A stretch of 64,000 nt of DNA from Methylophilales bacterium HTCC2181 (GTDB lineage Bacteria; Pseudomonadota; Gammaproteobacteria; Burkholderiales; Methylophilaceae), in the NCBI GenBank assembly GCA_000168995.1, contig AAUX01000001.1:744001-808000 (forward strand), given 5' to 3'. Positions 18,439 to 27,635 of the stretch are shown here, in pieces (within the stretch, counting starts at the first letter, position 1; each line of letters opens with the position of its first letter). The position numbers and the translations under genes were made by a program. The notes under the pieces are model-generated. The model was given only the letters and a program-made list of their open reading frames with translations. It ran no database searches and was not told where the DNA came from.

Positions 18439-20093
18439 GACTTAACCTCTTTAGCACCATAAACGCTTACTTTAAAGGGCTCTAATCCAATCCTAACTAC
18501 ACAATCAATAAAACTTTCATCTAGATGTCGTTGCGCAGTATATGTCCCAATAATTTTAGTTATTACTGCAGGCATTTCTTCAGCTGAGAATGAGGGGCCT
18601 ATAACTTTACCAATACTTGCAAAGTTACCTTGGTTTCCTCCTAAGGTGACCTGGTACCATTCACTTCCATCCTTATCGACACCTAAAATGCCAATATGTC
18701 CTACATGATGATGTCCGCAGGCATTCATACAGCCGGATATATTTAAGTCAATCTCGCCGATATCATGAAGATAGTCCATATCCTCAAATACTTCTTGTAT
18801 GGATTCCGCAATAGGAATACTTTTGGCATTTGCTAATGAACAAAAGTCCCCTCCCGGGCAGCAGACAATATCTGTTAAAAGGCCAACATTCGGTGTGGCT
18901 AGATTTTTAGACTTAGCTTTTTCCCAAAGATCGAATAAGTTATCCTCTTGCACATCAGCTAAAATCAAATTTTGTTCGTGAGATACACGCACCTCTCCAA
19001 AGCTATATTCGTCGGCTAGATCAGCAACCAAACGCATTTGCTCTGAAGTCGCATCTCCAGGAGCCTGATGATTAGCTTTTAATGATAAGGTTACCGACCT
19101 ATATCCTTTATTTTTATGTGAATGAGTACATCGATCAAGCCATTGCTTGAATGATTTGTTATCAAGATGGTCGTTTATTTTGTTTTGGGTATGTTTCTCA
19201 TAAGGTGGGTCAGTAAAGAATGAAGCCACTCTTTTTAACTCAGACTCGTCTATTGTATTCGGCCCATCTTTAATAAACTTCCATTCCTGCTCTACAAGCT
19301 CCCTAAAATGTTCAATCCCTAAGGCTTTAACAAGAATTTTAATTCTAGCTTTGTACATATTATCTCTTCTTCCATAGAGATTATAGACACGAAGAATTGC
19401 CTCGCAGTAAGTAAGAATATGTTCCCATGCTAGATCTTCTTTGATTACCGAGCCCAGAATCGGAGTTCGTCCAAGCCCACCACCAACCCAAACTTTAATT
19501 GCCCTTTTGTTTTCTTGATTAAGAAAAAACTCCAAGCCGATATCGTGTGCCTGAACAATTGCACGATCTTTTTTTGATCCGGTTACTGCTATTTTGAATT
19601 TTCTTGGTAATAAGGCAAACTCAGGATGGAATGTGCTCCATTGCCTAATAATTTCTGCAACATACCTTGGGTCAACTATTTCATCGGGCGTAACTCCGGA
19701 AAACTGATCAGTGGTAATATTTCGAATGCAATTTCCTGATGTTTGAATCGCATGCATCTCAACCAAAGCTAATTCTTTTAGTATTTTTGGTGTGTCTTCC
19801 AGCATAGGCCAATTAAATTGAATATTTTGTCGTGTGCTGAAATGACCATAACCGCGATCATACTTGTCAGCTATCAGTGATAATTTTCTAAGCTGTACTG
19901 ACGACAATAGTCCGTAAGGAATGGCTACACGCAACATCGGTGCATGCCGTTGTATATACAGACCATTCTGAAGCCTTAATGGTCTAAACTCCTCGTCCGA
20001 GAGCTCTTTATTAAGGTATCGAGATAATTGCCCCTCGTACTGGTTAACTCTTTCATCGACCAGCCTTTGATCTATCGCATCATATTTGTACAT
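18435..20093 (-). CDS. cysI: Sulfite reductase hemoprotein (nitrite/sulfite reductase family) CysI
   Basis: Reduces sulfite to sulfide using siroheme and a [4Fe-4S] cluster. Cluster cysteines are visible as CCPGGDFC near residue 411 and GCMNAC near residue 453. Two ferredoxin-like repeats with the siroheme-binding region (STRQNIQFNWP, TSGNCIRNITTD) precede them. At 552 aa it belongs to the type paired with DUF934. No NADPH-flavoprotein CysJ gene is present in the window, so electrons probably come from a ferredoxin. It lies 11 bp after the TSUP gene. Confidence 0.92.
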   Translation of the reverse strand: MYKYDAIDQRLVDERVNQYEGQLSRYLNKELSDEEFRPLRLQNGLYIQRHAPMLRVAIPYGLLSSVQLRKLSLIADKYDRGYGHFSTRQNIQFNWPMLEDTPKILKELALVEMHAIQTSGNCIRNITTDQFSGVTPDEIVDPRYVAEIIRQWSTFHPEFALLPRKFKIAVTGSKKDRAIVQAHDIGLEFFLNQENKRAIKVWVGGGLGRTPILGSVIKEDLAWEHILTYCEAILRVYNLYGRRDNMYKARIKILVKALGIEHFRELVEQEWKFIKDGPNTIDESELKRVASFFTDPPYEKHTQNKINDHLDNKSFKQWLDRCTHSHKNKGYRSVTLSLKANHQAPGDATSEQMRLVADLADEYSFGEVRVSHEQNLILADVQEDNLFDLWEKAKSKNLATPNVGLLTDIVCCPGGDFCSLANAKSIPIAESIQEVFEDMDYLHDIGEIDLNISGCMNACGHHHVGHIGILGVDKDGSEWYQVTLGGNQGNFASIGKVIGPSFSAEEMPAVITKIIGTYTAQRHLDESFIDCVVRIGLEPFKVSVYGAKEVKS

Positions 20094-20104
20094 AACTTAC
20101 CTTT

Positions 20105-20875
20105 TTAGTTTATTAGTAACTCAGTTCCTACACCCACGAGGATTAGAACCAAGATGTATCGCAGTTTATCTTCATTTATCTTGGAGCTTAAATAGCTTCC
20201 AATCCAAATACCCGGTATTGATCCAATTAGAAGCGAACCAAGCAACACAAGATCTACATTACCTAATTGGTAATGACCAAGACCTGCAAAAAGGGTCAGT
20301 GGAACCGCATGAGCGATGTCAGTCCCAATTATATTTTTAATTTTCATTCTTGGATAAATGAGAAGCAAAGCAGTTACCCCTAAAGCCCCGGCACCAACTG
20401 AGGTGAGCGTCACCATTCCACCAAGAACGAAGCCTAATAAAATAGTAACAATATTTTTATGCTTAAAGGGCTTCCACCCATCTTTTTTTGTTTTGTTGAT
20501 AATTAAAGGCTGTGACAATACTGATAAGGAAGTAAAAATGAGAGCTACCCCCAATGACATCTCAATAAAGCTAATAGTACTTTCTGAGCTTAGATCGATA
20601 TCCTGAATATACAGATTCATCAATATAGACGCAGGAATGCTTCCAACCAACAAACGCCCAACAATGCGCCAATCAATATGCCCAAATTTATTGTGGCTCA
20701 TCACTCCGAACGATTTTGTTATTGCTGCATAAAGCAGATCGGTACCAATAGCAACAGCAGGATTAATTTTAAAAATAATTACCAGTAGCGGTGTCATGAG
20801 TGAACCTCCACCCACACCAGTTAACCCTACTAGCAAGCCTACAACAAATCCAGATAATGAATATTCTATACCCAT
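20105..20875 (-). CDS. TSUP (TauE/SafE) family transporter
   Basis: A membrane protein of 256 aa with about eight hydrophobic segments and the family repeats GLTGVGGGSLMTPLL (N-terminal half) and TLTSVGAGALGVTALL (C-terminal half). TauE/SafE proteins move sulfite, sulfoacetate or other sulfur oxyanions. As first gene of the cys operon and divergent from cysB, it is most likely a sulfate uptake or sulfite export protein. The direction of transport cannot be read from the sequence. Confidence 0.88.
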   Translation of the reverse strand: MGIEYSLSGFVVGLLVGLTGVGGGSLMTPLLVIIFKINPAVAIGTDLLYAAITKSFGVMSHNKFGHIDWRIVGRLLVGSIPASILMNLYIQDIDLSSESTISFIEMSLGVALIFTSLSVLSQPLIINKTKKDGWKPFKHKNIVTILLGFVLGGMVTLTSVGAGALGVTALLLIYPRMKIKNIIGTDIAHAVPLTLFAGLGHYQLGNVDLVLLGSLLIGSIPGIWIGSYLSSKINEDKLRYILVLILVGVGTELLIN

Positions 20876-20975
20876 AAAAAATCAGTCAAATTCAATAAAA
20901 TAGGATGAAATATAGCAGGTTTTAATATAGTATTTTAATAATAATAACTTCTATTAATATAACTTTTTAATATAT
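20876..20975. promoter_or_regulatory. Divergent control region between the cys operon and cysB
   Basis: A 100-bp, very AT-rich spacer separates the start of the TSUP-cys operon (minus) from cysB (plus). It must hold both promoters, and CysB-type regulators normally bind such regions. No strong -35/-10 pair or clear operator dyad could be identified by eye, so only the role of the region is proposed. Confidence 0.45.
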
Positions 20976-21905
20976 ATGAAATTACAACAATTACGCTGTA
21001 TTTATGAGGTGGTGTTAAATAGCTTTAATATTTCATCAGCTGCAAAAACGATGCATACATCTCAACCCGGTGTGAGCAAGCAAATTCAACTTCTTGAAGA
21101 AGAAATTGGGGTTAAAATCTTTCAAAGGCATGGCAAAAGATTGGTTGGGTTAACTGATCCTGGGGCAAAAGTCTTTGAATCAATATCTGAAATTATTAGA
21201 GAAAGTAGGAATATTAAAAATATTACAGCAGAGTACGAAAATAACAATGAAGGGAAATTTACGATTGCAACCACTCATACCCAAGCCCGCTATAAACTCC
21301 CAAAAGTGGTCGAAACCTTTGTCAAAAAATACCCAAAAATAAATTTAAACATTCATCAAGGTAACCCTAGCCAGGTAACAGAGCAGATTCTTAAGGGAGA
21401 GGCTGATGTTGGTATTGCAACTGAAACGATAGGTGTGAATGACAAAATTTTCTGCATACCTTGTTATTCTTGGAATCGATCTTTAGTTATGCCAAAAGGA
21501 CACCCATTGGAGCAAGAAGAATCTATTACATTGCAGCACTTAGCCTCCTACCCTTTAATTACATACGATTATGCATTTACAGGAAGTACGATAGTTTCTA
21601 AAGTTTTCAAGGAGGCTAATGTCGAACCTAACATTATGTTAACGGCTATTGATGCCGATGTTATTAAAACATACGTAAATCTTGATTTAGGTATAGGCCT
21701 AATTGCAGAGATGGCTTTTGACAAAGAGAAAGATAGAGATTTGATTGCTAAAGACGTCAGTCACTTGTTCCCAGTAAGCACTACTTTCATAGGCATAAGA
21801 CAGGACACTTTTGTTAGAACCTTTACATGTGATTTTATTAGAATGTTCATACCTCATATGACTGATCATGAATTAAAAATTATCCTTCAAAAGAGGCAAA
21901 TATAA
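20976..21905 (+). CDS. cysB: LysR-type regulator CysB
   Basis: Transcriptional activator of sulfate assimilation that responds to N-acetylserine or O-acetylserine. An N-terminal winged helix-turn-helix (MKLQQLRCIYEVV, AAKTMHTSQPGVSKQIQLLE) is followed by the LysR effector domain; TTHTQARYKLPKVVE is the CysB/Cbl signature. The 309-aa length is slightly below E. coli CysB (324 aa). Its divergent placement next to the cys operon supports direct control of that operon. Confidence 0.93.
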   Translation: MKLQQLRCIYEVVLNSFNISSAAKTMHTSQPGVSKQIQLLEEEIGVKIFQRHGKRLVGLTDPGAKVFESISEIIRESRNIKNITAEYENNNEGKFTIATTHTQARYKLPKVVETFVKKYPKINLNIHQGNPSQVTEQILKGEADVGIATETIGVNDKIFCIPCYSWNRSLVMPKGHPLEQEESITLQHLASYPLITYDYAFTGSTIVSKVFKEANVEPNIMLTAIDADVIKTYVNLDLGIGLIAEMAFDKEKDRDLIAKDVSHLFPVSTTFIGIRQDTFVRTFTCDFIRMFIPHMTDHELKIILQKRQI

Positions 21906-21952
21906 CTAAAAATTCGGGTAATATATTTATTTAATCTAAAAAATTTGACATC

Positions 21953-23614
21953 ATGAAATCAGATTTAAGAATTGCGCAAGAGGCGAAACTGAAGCCTATT
22001 GAAGAAATTGCAGAATTAGTTGGGATTTCAAAAGATGCGCTAATTAATTATGGGCCCTATATCGCAAAAATAGATGCAAGAAAAATTAAAAAGCCCAGCC
22101 AACAAGGAAAGCTTATATTAATTACTGCAATGAGCCCAACTCCTGCAGGTGAAGGAAAAACTACTACAACAATAGGTCTTGCCGATGCATTAAATAGCTT
22201 AGGGAAAAAAGCCGTAATTTGTGTCCGAGAACCGTCATTAGGACCAGTTTTTGGAATGAAAGGTGGTGCTACAGGCGGAGGATATTCGCAGGTACTCCCT
22301 ATGGAAAACATAAATTTACATTTTACGGGTGACTTTCATGCCATTACCTCCGCAAACAATCTCCTATCTGCCCTAATTGATAACCATATTTACCATGGTA
22401 ATACCCTGGGTATTGATGTAGACCGTATCTCATTTAAGCGTTGTATGGATATGAATGATCGTTCAATAAGAAAAATTTCAGTTCAAAATGCAAGATATGA
22501 GTATCAAACCGGATTTGATATTTCGGTAGCTAGTGAAGTGATGGCTATTTTTTGCTTAGCTACCTCATTGCCTGATCTAGAAAAAAGATTGGGTGAGATA
22601 GAGGTTGCAAAAAATATAGATTCAACGAAGGAGCCAATACTAGCTAAAGACCTTAAAGCTCAGGGCTCTATGCTGGCCCTTCTTAAGGATGCTTTTATGC
22701 CCAACCTTACTCAAAGCATTGCTCATACACCAACATTTATTCATGGCGGCCCTTTTGCTAACATTGCTCATGGATGCAATTCTTTTGCAGCGACAAACCT
22801 TGCTATGCATCTAGGAGATTATGTTGTCACTGAGGCTGGGTTTGGAGCGGATTTAGGCGCAGAAAAATTTATTGACATTAAATGTAGAAAAACTGGGCTA
22901 AATCCAGACCTTATTGTTATTGTGGCCACTATAAGAGCTCTTAAATACCATGGGGGTGTTGAGGTTAAGGATTTAAATGAGCCAAATATGAACGCTTTAG
23001 AAGAAGGGTTTACGAACCTGCAAAGACATATTAAAAATTCTAACGAACATTACGGTAAGAACGTCGTAGTAGCGATAAATCACTTTGCGTCGGATACGGA
23101 TCAAGAAATAGCCTTTGTTCAAAAGGCTGTAAACAATCTAGGTTTTGATGCAGTTGTATGCCGTCATTGGGGGGAGGGCCCAAAGGGGGCGGTCGAGCTA
23201 GCAAAAAAAGTATTGCTACTAACAGAAGGCAAGAAAAACTCACCCATTAAATTTATGTATAAAGATAATGATAGTATCCAAGAAAAAATTAATGCCTTAG
23301 CTAAAAATATTTACCATGCCAAAGAGGTTATTTATGAGGACTTAGCTCAAGAGCAGCTAAAAGACCTTGCTACTAAATACATGAAATTCCCTGTTTGCAT
23401 TGCCAAAACACCGTATTCCTTTTCAAGTGACCCAGCATTAAAGGGTGCAGCTTCAGATCATTCGTTAATAGTGAAAGAGATCAAGCTAGCCAGAGGAGCA
23501 GAATTTTTAGTCATTATATGTGGGTCCGTTATGACTATGCCAGGGTTGCCTATGAAACCAGCAAGTGAGAATATGTCAGTCGATAAAGAAGGCAAAATAG
23601 AAGGGCTTAGTTGA
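21953..23614 (+). CDS. fhs: Formate-tetrahydrofolate ligase
   Basis: ATP-dependent synthesis of 10-formyl-tetrahydrofolate from formate, feeding C1 units to purines, formyl-Met and serine. The nucleotide loop TPAGEGKTTTTIGL lies near residue 62, followed by REPSLGPVFGMKGGATGGGYSQ (cited in part) and the HGGPFANIAHGCNS segment. The 553-aa length is standard. In a methylotroph this enzyme links formate from C1 oxidation to assimilation. No Shine-Dalgarno sequence is obvious. The stop is followed immediately by the yigZ start. Confidence 0.96.
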   Translation: MKSDLRIAQEAKLKPIEEIAELVGISKDALINYGPYIAKIDARKIKKPSQQGKLILITAMSPTPAGEGKTTTTIGLADALNSLGKKAVICVREPSLGPVFGMKGGATGGGYSQVLPMENINLHFTGDFHAITSANNLLSALIDNHIYHGNTLGIDVDRISFKRCMDMNDRSIRKISVQNARYEYQTGFDISVASEVMAIFCLATSLPDLEKRLGEIEVAKNIDSTKEPILAKDLKAQGSMLALLKDAFMPNLTQSIAHTPTFIHGGPFANIAHGCNSFAATNLAMHLGDYVVTEAGFGADLGAEKFIDIKCRKTGLNPDLIVIVATIRALKYHGGVEVKDLNEPNMNALEEGFTNLQRHIKNSNEHYGKNVVVAINHFASDTDQEIAFVQKAVNNLGFDAVVCRHWGEGPKGAVELAKKVLLLTEGKKNSPIKFMYKDNDSIQEKINALAKNIYHAKEVIYEDLAQEQLKDLATKYMKFPVCIAKTPYSFSSDPALKGAASDHSLIVKEIKLARGAEFLVIICGSVMTMPGLPMKPASENMSVDKEGKIEGLS

Positions 23615-24211
23615 TTGGATGTTATTGATCAGGCCTCCCAGTCAGAAGAGCTTGTTGTAAATAAATCCAAATTCATTGGATACACTTTGGTTGCTCAATC
23701 CAGGAGTGGTTTTTTAACCCAAGTTCATAACATTCAAAAAAAAAATCCAGGATGCAACCACATTGCATTTGCATACCAAATTAAGACTCAATCAGGCGTC
23801 GACTCCTATTTCAATGATGCTGGTGAACCTTCCGGTACGGCGGGAAAACCTTTACTAAACATTTTAGAAATGAAACATATTACCAATAGCGGGTTAGCAG
23901 TAGTCCGATTTTACGGTGGAATCAATTTAGGCACGGGGGGCTTGGCACGCGCATATAGCAAAGCTGGAATGATGGCGTTATCGAAAACAAAACTAACTCC
24001 TTTTGTATCTTTATTTTATTATAATTTAACCATTAAATACAATATGTTAGAAATAATTACTAATGTAATTCAAAAGAATGATGGCATTATTCTTGATAAG
24101 GATTTTGGCGAAAATGTAATGCTTTTAATTCAACTTACAAAAGAAGGGGCTGATGAAATTGTCATGCATTATCCATCAGTGAGTATCAATGAGCGAGAAC
24201 AGCCTTCATAG
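23615..24211 (+). CDS. yigZ: YigZ/IMPACT family protein
   Basis: A 198-aa protein of the UPF0029/YigZ family. The N-terminal domain has KSKFIGYTLVAQS, AFAYQI, DAGEPSGTAGKPLL and VVRFYGGINLGTGGLARAYSKA, all diagnostic; a smaller ferredoxin-like domain follows. Its function is uncertain, with links to translation or proline-peptide regulation proposed for the family. The frame starts with TTG directly after the fhs TGA. No upstream ATG is available, so a TTG start with translational coupling is the best reading. Confidence 0.88.
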   Translation: MDVIDQASQSEELVVNKSKFIGYTLVAQSRSGFLTQVHNIQKKNPGCNHIAFAYQIKTQSGVDSYFNDAGEPSGTAGKPLLNILEMKHITNSGLAVVRFYGGINLGTGGLARAYSKAGMMALSKTKLTPFVSLFYYNLTIKYNMLEIITNVIQKNDGIILDKDFGENVMLLIQLTKEGADEIVMHYPSVSINEREQPS

Positions 24212-24276
24212 CAAAATTAATTCTGTTAAAATTACAAATATAATTTAATTGCACAAGTAATTTTAAGGAGCCTAAA

Positions 24277-25551
24277 ATGAAGCTAGAATCAATCGCCTTG
24301 CATCACGGGTACGAGTCAGAAAAAACAACCAAAGCTGCAACCACCCCCATATACCAAACGTCATCATTCACTTTTGACAATACACAACACGGTGCTGATC
24401 TTTTTGACTTAAAAGTTGAAGGGAACATTTACTCGCGAATAATGAATCCAACTAATGCAGTACTTGAGCAAAGAGTTGCTGAGATGGAAGGTGGAATTGC
24501 GTCGCTGTCAGTTGCATCAGGAATGTCAGCTATTACTTATGCAATTCAATGCATAACTCGTACAGGAGATAACATAGTAAGTGTAAGCCAGTTATATGGA
24601 GGCACTTATAACTTATTTGCTCATACTTTTCCACAACAAGGCATCACTGTAAAAATGGTCGATGCTGAAAATTTTGAAGAAATTGACAATGCTTTCGACC
24701 AGAATACCAAAGCCTTATTTTGTGAAACTATTGGTAACCCCTTGGGTAATGTCGTCGACCTGGAAGCTTTGGCTAAAATTGCTCACAAACATGGCGTCCC
24801 CTTGATAGTAGATAACACAGTAGCAACACCTTACCTATGCAAGCCTTTTGACTTTGGCGCAGATGTTGTCATTCATTCGCTGACTAAATATATTGGTGGG
24901 CATGGGACAACCATAGGAGGAATTATTGTTGATTCTGGGAGGTTTGATTGGTCTAAAGATAAAGAAAAATTTCCTATGCTAAATGAACCAGACCCCTCAT
25001 ACCATGGCGTTGTATATACAGAAGCATTAGGCCCAGCAGCGTTTATTGGAAGATGTCGGGTAGTACCGCTAAGAAATACAGGAGCTGCACTGTCTCCCCA
25101 TAGTGCATTTCTTATTATGCAAGGACTTGAAACCCTTGGTTTACGAATGGAAAGGCATTGTTCAAACGCCATGGCTGTTGCCCAATACTTACAAGATCAC
25201 AAGCAAGTTAAATGGGTTAATTATGCAGGATTGAAGGATAGTAAATATTTTAAAAATTGCCAAAAAACTACCGGCGGGCATGCTTCAGGGATCATCAGCT
25301 TTGGAATAGAGGGTGGAGAAGAGTCTGGAGCAAAGTTTATTGATGCATTACAAATGATTTTAAGACTTGTAAACATCGGTGACGCCAAATCATTAGCTTG
25401 TCATCCAGCTTCTACCACTCACAGACAACTTAGTACTCAAGAACTTGAAGCAGCTGGAGTGAGTGAGGAGATGGTAAGGATATCGGTTGGTATAGAACAT
25501 ATTGATGACATTATTGCTGATATATCTCAAGCACTCCAAGCAGCTAAGTAA
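24277..25551 (+). CDS. metY: O-acetylhomoserine sulfhydrylase MetY
   Basis: A PLP enzyme forming homocysteine from O-acetylhomoserine and sulfide. At 424 aa it has the long MetY form, including the insertion with FPMLNEPDPSYHGVVYTE. The PLP lysine is in VIHSLTKYIGGHGT near residue 206, and YSRIMNPT and the C-terminal ACHPASTTHRQL are intact. It has its own AAGGAG site. It is a second homocysteine-forming enzyme beside MetZ, specific for the acetyl rather than the succinyl ester. No SAM riboswitch is visible in its 65-bp leader. Confidence 0.92.
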   Translation: MKLESIALHHGYESEKTTKAATTPIYQTSSFTFDNTQHGADLFDLKVEGNIYSRIMNPTNAVLEQRVAEMEGGIASLSVASGMSAITYAIQCITRTGDNIVSVSQLYGGTYNLFAHTFPQQGITVKMVDAENFEEIDNAFDQNTKALFCETIGNPLGNVVDLEALAKIAHKHGVPLIVDNTVATPYLCKPFDFGADVVIHSLTKYIGGHGTTIGGIIVDSGRFDWSKDKEKFPMLNEPDPSYHGVVYTEALGPAAFIGRCRVVPLRNTGAALSPHSAFLIMQGLETLGLRMERHCSNAMAVAQYLQDHKQVKWVNYAGLKDSKYFKNCQKTTGGHASGIISFGIEGGEESGAKFIDALQMILRLVNIGDAKSLACHPASTTHRQLSTQELEAAGVSEEMVRISVGIEHIDDIIADISQALQAAK

Positions 25552-25553
25552 TA

Positions 25554-26849
25554 ATGATAGTAGAGACATTATTAGGTTCGATTGTTGTTATAAGCCTGAT
25601 AATATTGTGGAAGCTCTTCAGTGCAGGAAAAGAAGACAAGACGATGAATCTTCTGGAAGAAAAACACCGCCAAATGCTTGTTGATATTAATGATGCACTT
25701 AATAAATTGTCGGATCGGTTTAATAAGACAGTAAGTGACGAATTAACTGCTACTAGAGAGTCCTTGCAAAAGCTGCAATTATCCCAGCAAGAATCATTAG
25801 CTAAAATTCGTGAAGATGTGATTGAAAAGTTACATACAACTCTTTCAGAACAAGGAAAATCTCAACAAGACAGCCTTCAGAATTCATTAAAAAATACTTC
25901 TCTACAATTGATTAACTCAGTTGAAAATCTAACCAAATCAGTTGATGACCGTTTACAAGAAATTACCGGTAAAGTTCATGAGCGCTTAGAAGAAGGGTTT
26001 AAAAAGACTAATGCGACCTTTGTAAGTGTTATGGAAAGACTTGCAACCATTGATGAGGCTCAGAAAAAAATTGATGGACTAACCACCAACATGGTCAGTC
26101 TTCAAGAGTTATTGGGTGATAAGAGATCTAGGGGTGCATTCGGTGAATTACAACTCGAAGGATTAATAAAAAATATCTTACCTCCGGATAGCTTTGCACT
26201 TCAGCACACTTTTTTAAATGGGTCGAGAGCCGATTGTGTCCTCTTCCTTCCCGACCCTACTGGAACGGTTGCTGTTGACTCTAAGTTCCCGATGGAAAAC
26301 TACCAAAAAATGTTCGAAATCAATTCATCTGATATCGATAAAGCGAAAGCACAAAAACAATTTAAACTTGATGTAAAAAAGCATATTTCTGACATCGCTA
26401 GAAAATATATAATTCCTGATGAAACTTCTGATGGTGCCGTGATGTTTATCCCAGCTGAGGCAGTATTCGCTGAAATCCATGCTTATCATCCAGAGCTGAT
26501 TCAGGAATCCATGGCTAAGAAAGTTTGGTTAGTGTCTCCGACTACACTCATGGCGGTATTAAATACTGCCAGGGCTGTTCTAAAAGATGTTGAAACAAGA
26601 AAACAAGTTCACATCATAAAGTCGGAGCTTGGAAAGCTTGGTAAAGACTTTGATCGATTTGATGGCCGCATGAAAAAACTTGCAGACAACATAAGGCTTG
26701 CCCATGAAAATGCACAGGATGTTCATATATCTAGCCAAAAAATATCACGAAGATTTTCTCAGATAGAAAGAGTTGAGTTGCATGATGATCCAAATGCACT
26801 TCTTGAATTTGAAGATAAAATTCATCCAGAAAACTCTAATGAAGATTAA
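25554..26849 (+). CDS. rmuC: DNA recombination protein RmuC
   Basis: A predicted nuclease-fold protein that limits DNA inversions and rearrangements. An N-terminal membrane anchor (residues 3-20, VETLLGSIVVISLIILWK) is followed by a coiled coil to about residue 170. The RmuC domain follows: GDKRSRGAFGELQLE, VAVDSKFPMENY and FIPAEAVFAEIH. The 431-aa length is normal. It starts 2 bp after metY and its end overlaps moaD. Confidence 0.93.
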   Translation: MIVETLLGSIVVISLIILWKLFSAGKEDKTMNLLEEKHRQMLVDINDALNKLSDRFNKTVSDELTATRESLQKLQLSQQESLAKIREDVIEKLHTTLSEQGKSQQDSLQNSLKNTSLQLINSVENLTKSVDDRLQEITGKVHERLEEGFKKTNATFVSVMERLATIDEAQKKIDGLTTNMVSLQELLGDKRSRGAFGELQLEGLIKNILPPDSFALQHTFLNGSRADCVLFLPDPTGTVAVDSKFPMENYQKMFEINSSDIDKAKAQKQFKLDVKKHISDIARKYIIPDETSDGAVMFIPAEAVFAEIHAYHPELIQESMAKKVWLVSPTTLMAVLNTARAVLKDVETRKQVHIIKSELGKLGKDFDRFDGRMKKLADNIRLAHENAQDVHISSQKISRRFSQIERVELHDDPNALLEFEDKIHPENSNED

Positions 26850-27099
26850 TATTCTATTTTTTGCCAGCTTAAGAGAATTATTTAATAGTGATTCTATGGA
26901 GGTAACCAAGCCGGAAAATATAATGTCAGTGCGGGAGTTATTAGATTTTTATGCAGATAATGAGAAGGGACCTTGGCTAGAATTATCCAAGCGGTTTTCC
27001 ACTATACGTGTCGCCGTTAATCATTCTATTGTTGATTGGGACACATTAATTAACGAAGGCGATGAAATAGCCTTTTTACCCCCAATTACAGGAGGGTAA
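26839..27099 (+). CDS. moaD: Molybdopterin synthase small subunit MoaD
   Basis: A ubiquitin-like sulfur carrier that donates the dithiolene sulfurs of molybdopterin. The chosen ATG gives MKINILFFASLREL, the classic MoaD start, for 86 aa ending in PPITGG with the C-terminal Gly-Gly that is thiocarboxylated. A longer frame opening at 26773 lies within rmuC and adds residues unlike MoaD. It overlaps rmuC by 11 bp, and moaE starts directly after its stop. Confidence 0.93.
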   Translation: MKINILFFASLRELFNSDSMEVTKPENIMSVRELLDFYADNEKGPWLELSKRFSTIRVAVNHSIVDWDTLINEGDEIAFLPPITGG

Positions 27100-27561
27100 A
27101 TGGTAAAAATTCAAAAAGAAGATTTTTCTATCGAAAAAATGACTACTGAGATCAAAGCATTGGGTAGCCATATCGGAGCCATAGTCAGTTTTATTGGTTA
27201 TGTCCGTGATTTTGATGTAAGTGAAAATAAAATACTTTTAGATATGCATCTTGAACATTACCCAGGTATGACAGAAAAAGTTTTAAATGATATTGAAAAA
27301 AAGGCTTTTTCTAGATGGGACTTATCGGCAGTGACAATAGTGCATCGAGTAGGAGTATTAAAATCAAACGATCCTATTGTCGCAGTAATTGTAGCTAGCC
27401 CACATCGAAATAATGCATTTGATGCTTGTAGATTTATTATTGACTTTTTAAAGACTGAAGCACCCTTTTGGAAGAAAGAGTCAACTGATTCAGGTGACTA
27501 CTGGGTTGACGATAAAAAGTCCGATCTAAAGCAAAAACAGTCTTGGGATAATCAGAGCTAA
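27100..27561 (+). CDS. moaE: Molybdopterin synthase catalytic subunit MoaE
   Basis: Converts precursor Z (cPMP) to molybdopterin with thiocarboxylated MoaD. The motifs IVSFIGYVRDF, LEHYPGM, VHRVGVL, ASPHRNNAFDACRFIIDFLK and APFWKKE are present, including the two lysines equivalent to the catalytic pair of E. coli MoaE. The 153-aa length is typical. It abuts moaD with no spacer. The pair implies molybdoenzymes such as formate dehydrogenase or nitrate/sulfite oxidoreductases elsewhere in the genome. Confidence 0.95.
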   Translation: MVKIQKEDFSIEKMTTEIKALGSHIGAIVSFIGYVRDFDVSENKILLDMHLEHYPGMTEKVLNDIEKKAFSRWDLSAVTIVHRVGVLKSNDPIVAVIVASPHRNNAFDACRFIIDFLKTEAPFWKKESTDSGDYWVDDKKSDLKQKQSWDNQS

Positions 27562-27635
27562 ATATGTCGGAACTCCTTAAACGGCAATGTTATTATTTAA
27601 CCAATCTTATTAGCCATATTCTAAGGTAAATACAA

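Noticed and set aside
24212-24276. A second SAM riboswitch before metY
   Set aside because: The 65-bp leader lacks the GATTTG, GCTTGC and GCTAAA blocks and any terminator hairpin.
27564-27629. 21-codon ORF between moaE and galU
   Set aside because: It has no ribosome-binding site, directly follows the moaE stop and runs into the galU ribosome-binding region; likely chance.
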